The position numbers and the translations under genes are program-made. The notes under the pieces are model-generated. The model was not told the origin of the DNA and searched no databases. It saw only the letters and a list, made by a program, of their open reading frames with translations. Positions 41,718 through 44,519 of a DNA stretch of 44,519 nt are shown here, piece by piece. This stretch comes from Myxococcota bacterium. GTDB taxonomy: Bacteria; Myxococcota; Kuafuiibacteriia; Kuafuiibacteriales; Kuafuiibacteriaceae. The stretch lies in NCBI GenBank assembly GCA_028289325.1, contig JANQQN010000089.1, forward strand, positions 1 to 44,519, in the 5' to 3' direction. The first letter of the stretch is position 1. Each line of letters starts with the position of its first letter.

Positions 41718-43070
41718 ATGATGACCCGCGGACTGATCCCCTGGATGTTTCTCGTGGCATGCAGCCACTTCGAGCCCTCATCGCCCACAAGCGCGGTCGC
41801 CGGGGCTGAACCTGCGATCACCCTCAATCGGGCCCTCCTTTCGATGGCCGAGGCCGAGGACGGATTCCTTACCCTCAAAGGGGTACGCGCCGCCGCGATG
41901 ATGCATCTCGCGATGCACGACGCGCTTAACGCCGTCGCGCCGCGATACCAGCGCTATGCCTTCTTCGATGAGGTTCCGGACGCGGATCCTGTCGTGGCGG
42001 CGATCCATGCCGCGGCGACGGTGGCCCGAGCTCAGTTCGGCGATCGAGTGCCCGCGGGCGTCGCGCCGTTCGACGGACGCCGCGCCGGCCTTAGCCCGGA
42101 GGTAGAGGCGGCGTCGTTACGGCTCGGGGAGGCGGTGGCCCGGGCGGTGATCGCCAAGCGCAAGGACGACGGCTGGGATGGCCAGGCCAGCTACACGTGG
42201 CACCCGATGGCGCCCGGGGTCTACGCCGAGTTCCGCGAACACAGCGGGACCCCCGAAGGGTTCGTGTTCGGCGCGGGCTGGGCCAAAGCGTCGCCGTTCA
42301 TGCTCGGACGGCCAGATCGGTTTCGCTCGCCCGCACCGCCGCCGATCGAGAGCCAGGCGTACACCCGGGCGTTCAACGAAGTGAAGTCGGTCGGCGCCCA
42401 CGACAGCCCGACCCGCACGCCCGACCAAACCCATCTCGCGCTATGGTGGAAAGACTTCGCCGAGAACTCCCACAACCGCCTCGCCCGCAAGCTCGCGAGA
42501 GCGGAGCGACTCGACCTGTGGGACGCATCGCGGCTGTTCGCCCTCCTCAACATGTCGGTGTTCGATGCCTACGTGAGCGTTTTCTACAACAAGTTTCACT
42601 TCAATCACTGGCGCCCGTACACCGCGATCCGATGGGCGGCCAAGGACGGCAATCCCGACACCGTCCCCGACCCCGCGTGGACGAATACCCATCACCATAC
42701 GTACGCCTTTCCATCGTATCCGTCGGCGCACGGTTGCGCGTGCGCGGCGGCGATGAAGGTGGTGGCCGATGTCTTTGGGGCCGCGACGCCATTCACGATG
42801 GACACCCCCGTCGTCGACCGAGCCGGTCCGATGTCCGAGAAGATGCGAATGGATCCGCCGTTTCGTCGGTTCGATACCCCGGCCGACGCGGCGTGGGAGT
42901 GTGCGATGTCCAGGGTCTACCTGGGCATCCACTTTCGATACGACTCGATCCAGGGTAACCGGCTGGGGGCGAAGATCGGCGACTTCGCTACGCAAAACTT
43001 CTTGCGCCCGATCACGGCGCCGGCACCGGTGACCCGCCGGCGCGAATCCTCTTTTCGTTACCCTAGGTAA
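41718..43070 (+). CDS. vanadium-dependent haloperoxidase/PAP2-like lipoprotein
   Basis: 450 aa. It begins with a lipobox (FLVAC). The three vanadate/phosphate-binding motifs are in order near the C-terminus: K-F-H-F-N-H-W-R-P, Y-P-S-A-H-G (Ala in place of the usual Gly of PSGH) and S-R-V-Y-L-G-I-H-F-R-Y-D. Members with this helical N-terminal half are vanadium chloro- or bromoperoxidases or related acid phosphatases. Which activity this protein has cannot be read from sequence. The divergent neighbour is a fatty-acid desaturase. Confidence 0.88.
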   Translation: MMTRGLIPWMFLVACSHFEPSSPTSAVAGAEPAITLNRALLSMAEAEDGFLTLKGVRAAAMMHLAMHDALNAVAPRYQRYAFFDEVPDADPVVAAIHAAATVARAQFGDRVPAGVAPFDGRRAGLSPEVEAASLRLGEAVARAVIAKRKDDGWDGQASYTWHPMAPGVYAEFREHSGTPEGFVFGAGWAKASPFMLGRPDRFRSPAPPPIESQAYTRAFNEVKSVGAHDSPTRTPDQTHLALWWKDFAENSHNRLARKLARAERLDLWDASRLFALLNMSVFDAYVSVFYNKFHFNHWRPYTAIRWAAKDGNPDTVPDPAWTNTHHHTYAFPSYPSAHGCACAAAMKVVADVFGAATPFTMDTPVVDRAGPMSEKMRMDPPFRRFDTPADAAWECAMSRVYLGIHFRYDSIQGNRLGAKIGDFATQNFLRPITAPAPVTRRRESSFRYPR

Positions 43071-43097
43071 GCGTTACCTTGTCCCTCCGATGGAAGG

Positions 43098-43817
43098 ATG
43101 CCGAGCGTGACAGGCGAACAAGGCTGGGTCGGTACCTGGTCACCGACCATCGGTGACCCAACCTTGGTCGGGTGGCTGACGGTCTTCGCTTACTTCTGCG
43201 TCGCGTATCTGTGCTTGCGGGCCTTCAAAGGCCAAAAAACCACCAAAGACGCCAGCGCGGGCTTCGACCGCTACGTCGACGCCGTGCGGTCCTTGTGGCG
43301 GACCTTCAAAGGGTTTCGGCGTCCGATCGCCGAGGTCCCCGCCCGCGCTCGCATCGCGATGTTTTGGCTGATCGTGGCCGCGATGTTCGTCTTCTTGGGG
43401 ATCAACAAGCAGCTCGACCTTCAGTCTTTGTTCACCGAGATCGGGCGCATCACCTTTCACGCCACCGGACTGTACGGCCAGCGCCGAGTCTTTCAGCTGA
43501 TCTTCATCGCGGTCCTGGCCGTGACCTCGGTCGTGGTCGTGTACGGCTTCGTCCAGCTGCTGCGCGACTCGGTGTCGAAAGTGTGGCGGGCGTTGTTGGG
43601 GATCGGCGTGACGCTGACCTTCGTCTTCGTTCGCGCGCTCTCTTTTCACCACGTGGATCTGTTCCTCGGGCAAGACTTCCTCGGGCTGCGGGTGAACTGG
43701 CTTCTCGAGCTCACGGGCATCGCCATCGTGGGCTACGCGGCGGTGATATCTGCGGGCCAGCGCCCGAAGCGACGGGCCCGTTTTCGCGGGCGATCATCGG
43801 GACCAACCCATCGCTGA
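43098..43817 (+). CDS. multi-pass membrane protein of unknown function
   Basis: 239 aa. About five membrane segments are visible: LVGWLTVFAYFCVAYLCLRAF, IAMFWLIVAAMFVFLGINKQ, LIFIAVLAVTSVVVVYGFV, ALLGIGVTLTFVFVRALSF and LLELTGIAIVGYAAVISA. A conserved-looking GINKQLDLQSLFTE segment follows the second helix. The C-terminus is Arg-rich and probably cytoplasmic. I do not recognise a named family with certainty. The gene starts 27 bp after the haloperoxidase stop, suggesting co-transcription. Confidence 0.75.
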   Translation: MPSVTGEQGWVGTWSPTIGDPTLVGWLTVFAYFCVAYLCLRAFKGQKTTKDASAGFDRYVDAVRSLWRTFKGFRRPIAEVPARARIAMFWLIVAAMFVFLGINKQLDLQSLFTEIGRITFHATGLYGQRRVFQLIFIAVLAVTSVVVVYGFVQLLRDSVSKVWRALLGIGVTLTFVFVRALSFHHVDLFLGQDFLGLRVNWLLELTGIAIVGYAAVISAGQRPKRRARFRGRSSGPTHR

Positions 43818-43825
43818 CCGCCGCC

Positions 43826-44452
43826 ATGGAGCAGGACTGGTCTAGCCGTCGTCGGGTGTGGGCCGCGTTGTCCGAGGTCTTCTTGGATACCGAGACGCGA
43901 TGGGCGTTTCCGGCCGTCGCGCTCACGCTGCTCGAGTCGCCGTTCTCCTCCGCCGAGCAAGAGCGAATCTGGCGGTACGAAGCGGTGCCCGAGTTTCGCG
44001 GCAACGTCCTCACGATGTTCGGCGAATGGGCGGCGCTGCCTCTCGACGAGGTTTCGTTGCGGCGCCGCGCCCGCACGGCGCCCACCCTGTGGACCCGATG
44101 GTGGTCGACAGCGCCACGTTGGCTGACGGCCCAGTGGCGCGGCATCGTCGCGCTGCGCGAACGACTGGCGGCCCGCCCCGTCGTTTCGAGACCCGCGTAT
44201 GCGGACGCATGGTCGACCTTCTCGAAGGTCTACCTCGATGATCGGCCATCCGCCGACGCCCTGACTGCACACGCCGACGCCTTGCGGGTCACCGGCCTTG
44301 CCCCCGAGGCGCTGGGATCGACGTTCGAGCGAGACTTCCGGCCGGTGTACCGCGACCTTCTCATCGAGGACGAGCGTCTATCGGAGGCTCAGCGCGCGGA
44401 CCACGTCCACCGCGCGATCGCGCTCGTGGGTCCGACCGTGACGCCGAGCTGA
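43826..44452 (+). CDS. DUF7079-like protein
   Basis: 208 aa from ATG 43826, eight bases after the preceding stop; the same frame is open further upstream but only in the shadow of the membrane-protein gene. The N-terminal segment (RRRVWAALSEVFLDTET, LTLLESPFSSAEQERIWRYEAVPEFRGNVLTMFGEWAALP) matches the pattern of small DUF7079 proteins. The rest is Arg/Trp-rich and helical. No signal or membrane segment. Function unknown. Confidence 0.65.
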   Translation: MEQDWSSRRRVWAALSEVFLDTETRWAFPAVALTLLESPFSSAEQERIWRYEAVPEFRGNVLTMFGEWAALPLDEVSLRRRARTAPTLWTRWWSTAPRWLTAQWRGIVALRERLAARPVVSRPAYADAWSTFSKVYLDDRPSADALTAHADALRVTGLAPEALGSTFERDFRPVYRDLLIEDERLSEAQRADHVHRAIALVGPTVTPS

Positions 44453-44454
44453 GC

Positions 44455-44519
44455 TCAAGCGAACCGATCCGGTCGCAGGCCGTCGAGGGGAAGGCTCGGC
44501 GGCGAATCGGTGAGCAGGG
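44455..44519 (-). CDS. possible C-terminal end of a convergent gene (partial at window edge)
   Basis: The minus strand is open from the window edge to a TGA at 44455-44457, giving 21 codons ending LPLDGLRPDRFA. It is too short to identify and could be chance; gene spacing and direction make a convergent gene plausible. Confidence 0.3.
   Translation of the reverse strand, partial: LLTDSPPSLPLDGLRPDRFA

Noticed and set aside
1-44519. tRNA, rRNA, CRISPR arrays, insertion sequences, phage genes
   Set aside because: Looked for by eye on both strands; no cloverleaf, evenly spaced direct repeats, transposase or integrase motifs were seen. A covariance-model and profile search would be needed to exclude small RNAs.

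Overview
The window is high-GC DNA with dense coding on both strands and many GTG starts. I see no rRNA, tRNA, CRISPR array, phage or insertion sequence. The gene content points to a delta-proteobacterial or myxobacterial (Myxococcota-like) chromosome. The indicators are a DUF1592/DUF1552 gene pair, very large secreted multidomain proteins, several c-type cytochrome proteins, proline-rich linkers, remnants of a PEGA-type Ser/Thr kinase and of a sigma-54 activator, and many Sec, Tat and lipoprotein signals. The lineage is an inference from gene families; a marker-gene search would be needed to fix it.

Layout. 1-3.8 kb: end of a proline-rich Cys-containing protein, an alpha/beta hydrolase, a small P-loop kinase-like protein, a pirin and a YciO/Sua5 family protein. 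3.9-7.0 kb: two convergent paralogues that each fuse a GNAT acetyltransferase to a nitrilase domain; one has lost the nitrilase nucleophile. 7.2-10.6 kb: a three-gene operon for a periplasmic molybdenum hydroxylase (2Fe-2S subunit, Tat-exported Mo subunit, di-heme cytochrome). 10.6-15.5 kb: a soluble hybrid histidine kinase, a zinc-ribbon membrane protein and CreD. 15.5-19.7 kb: a metallopeptidase lipoprotein, a flavin disulfide oxidoreductase, and a beta-barrel protein divergent from a LysR regulator. 19.8-23.9 kb: a CBS protein, an NhaR-like regulator, a DUF4136 lipoprotein, a NaChBac-like sodium channel and a TerC/Alx transporter, which may form an ion-stress neighbourhood. 24.0-25.6 kb: a decayed locus where a sigma-54 activator and a Ser/Thr kinase, divergently oriented, have both lost their 5' parts at one junction near 24,428. 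25.7-26.6 kb: a DUF3667 membrane protein.

26.7-41.4 kb is a run of minus-strand genes. Transcription order from the right is: fatty-acid desaturase, DUF1592 lipoprotein, DUF1552 Tat protein, LOG-like protein, a 719-aa protein joining an LAS-type metallopeptidase to a subtilisin, and a 1921-aa secreted protein. The last combines ricin-type lectin, galactose-oxidase-like copper radical oxidase, two F5/8 type C domains, PKD, a YncE-type propeller, a di-heme cytochrome module and three tandem C-terminal repeats. 41.7-44.5 kb (plus strand) carries a vanadium haloperoxidase-like lipoprotein, a membrane protein and a DUF7079-like protein, with what may be the tail of a convergent gene at the edge.

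The observations most worth follow-up are the copper-oxidase/di-heme fusion, the GNAT-nitrilase pair with one dead nitrilase, the metallopeptidase-subtilisin fusion, and the deletion scar that beheaded two divergent regulatory genes.
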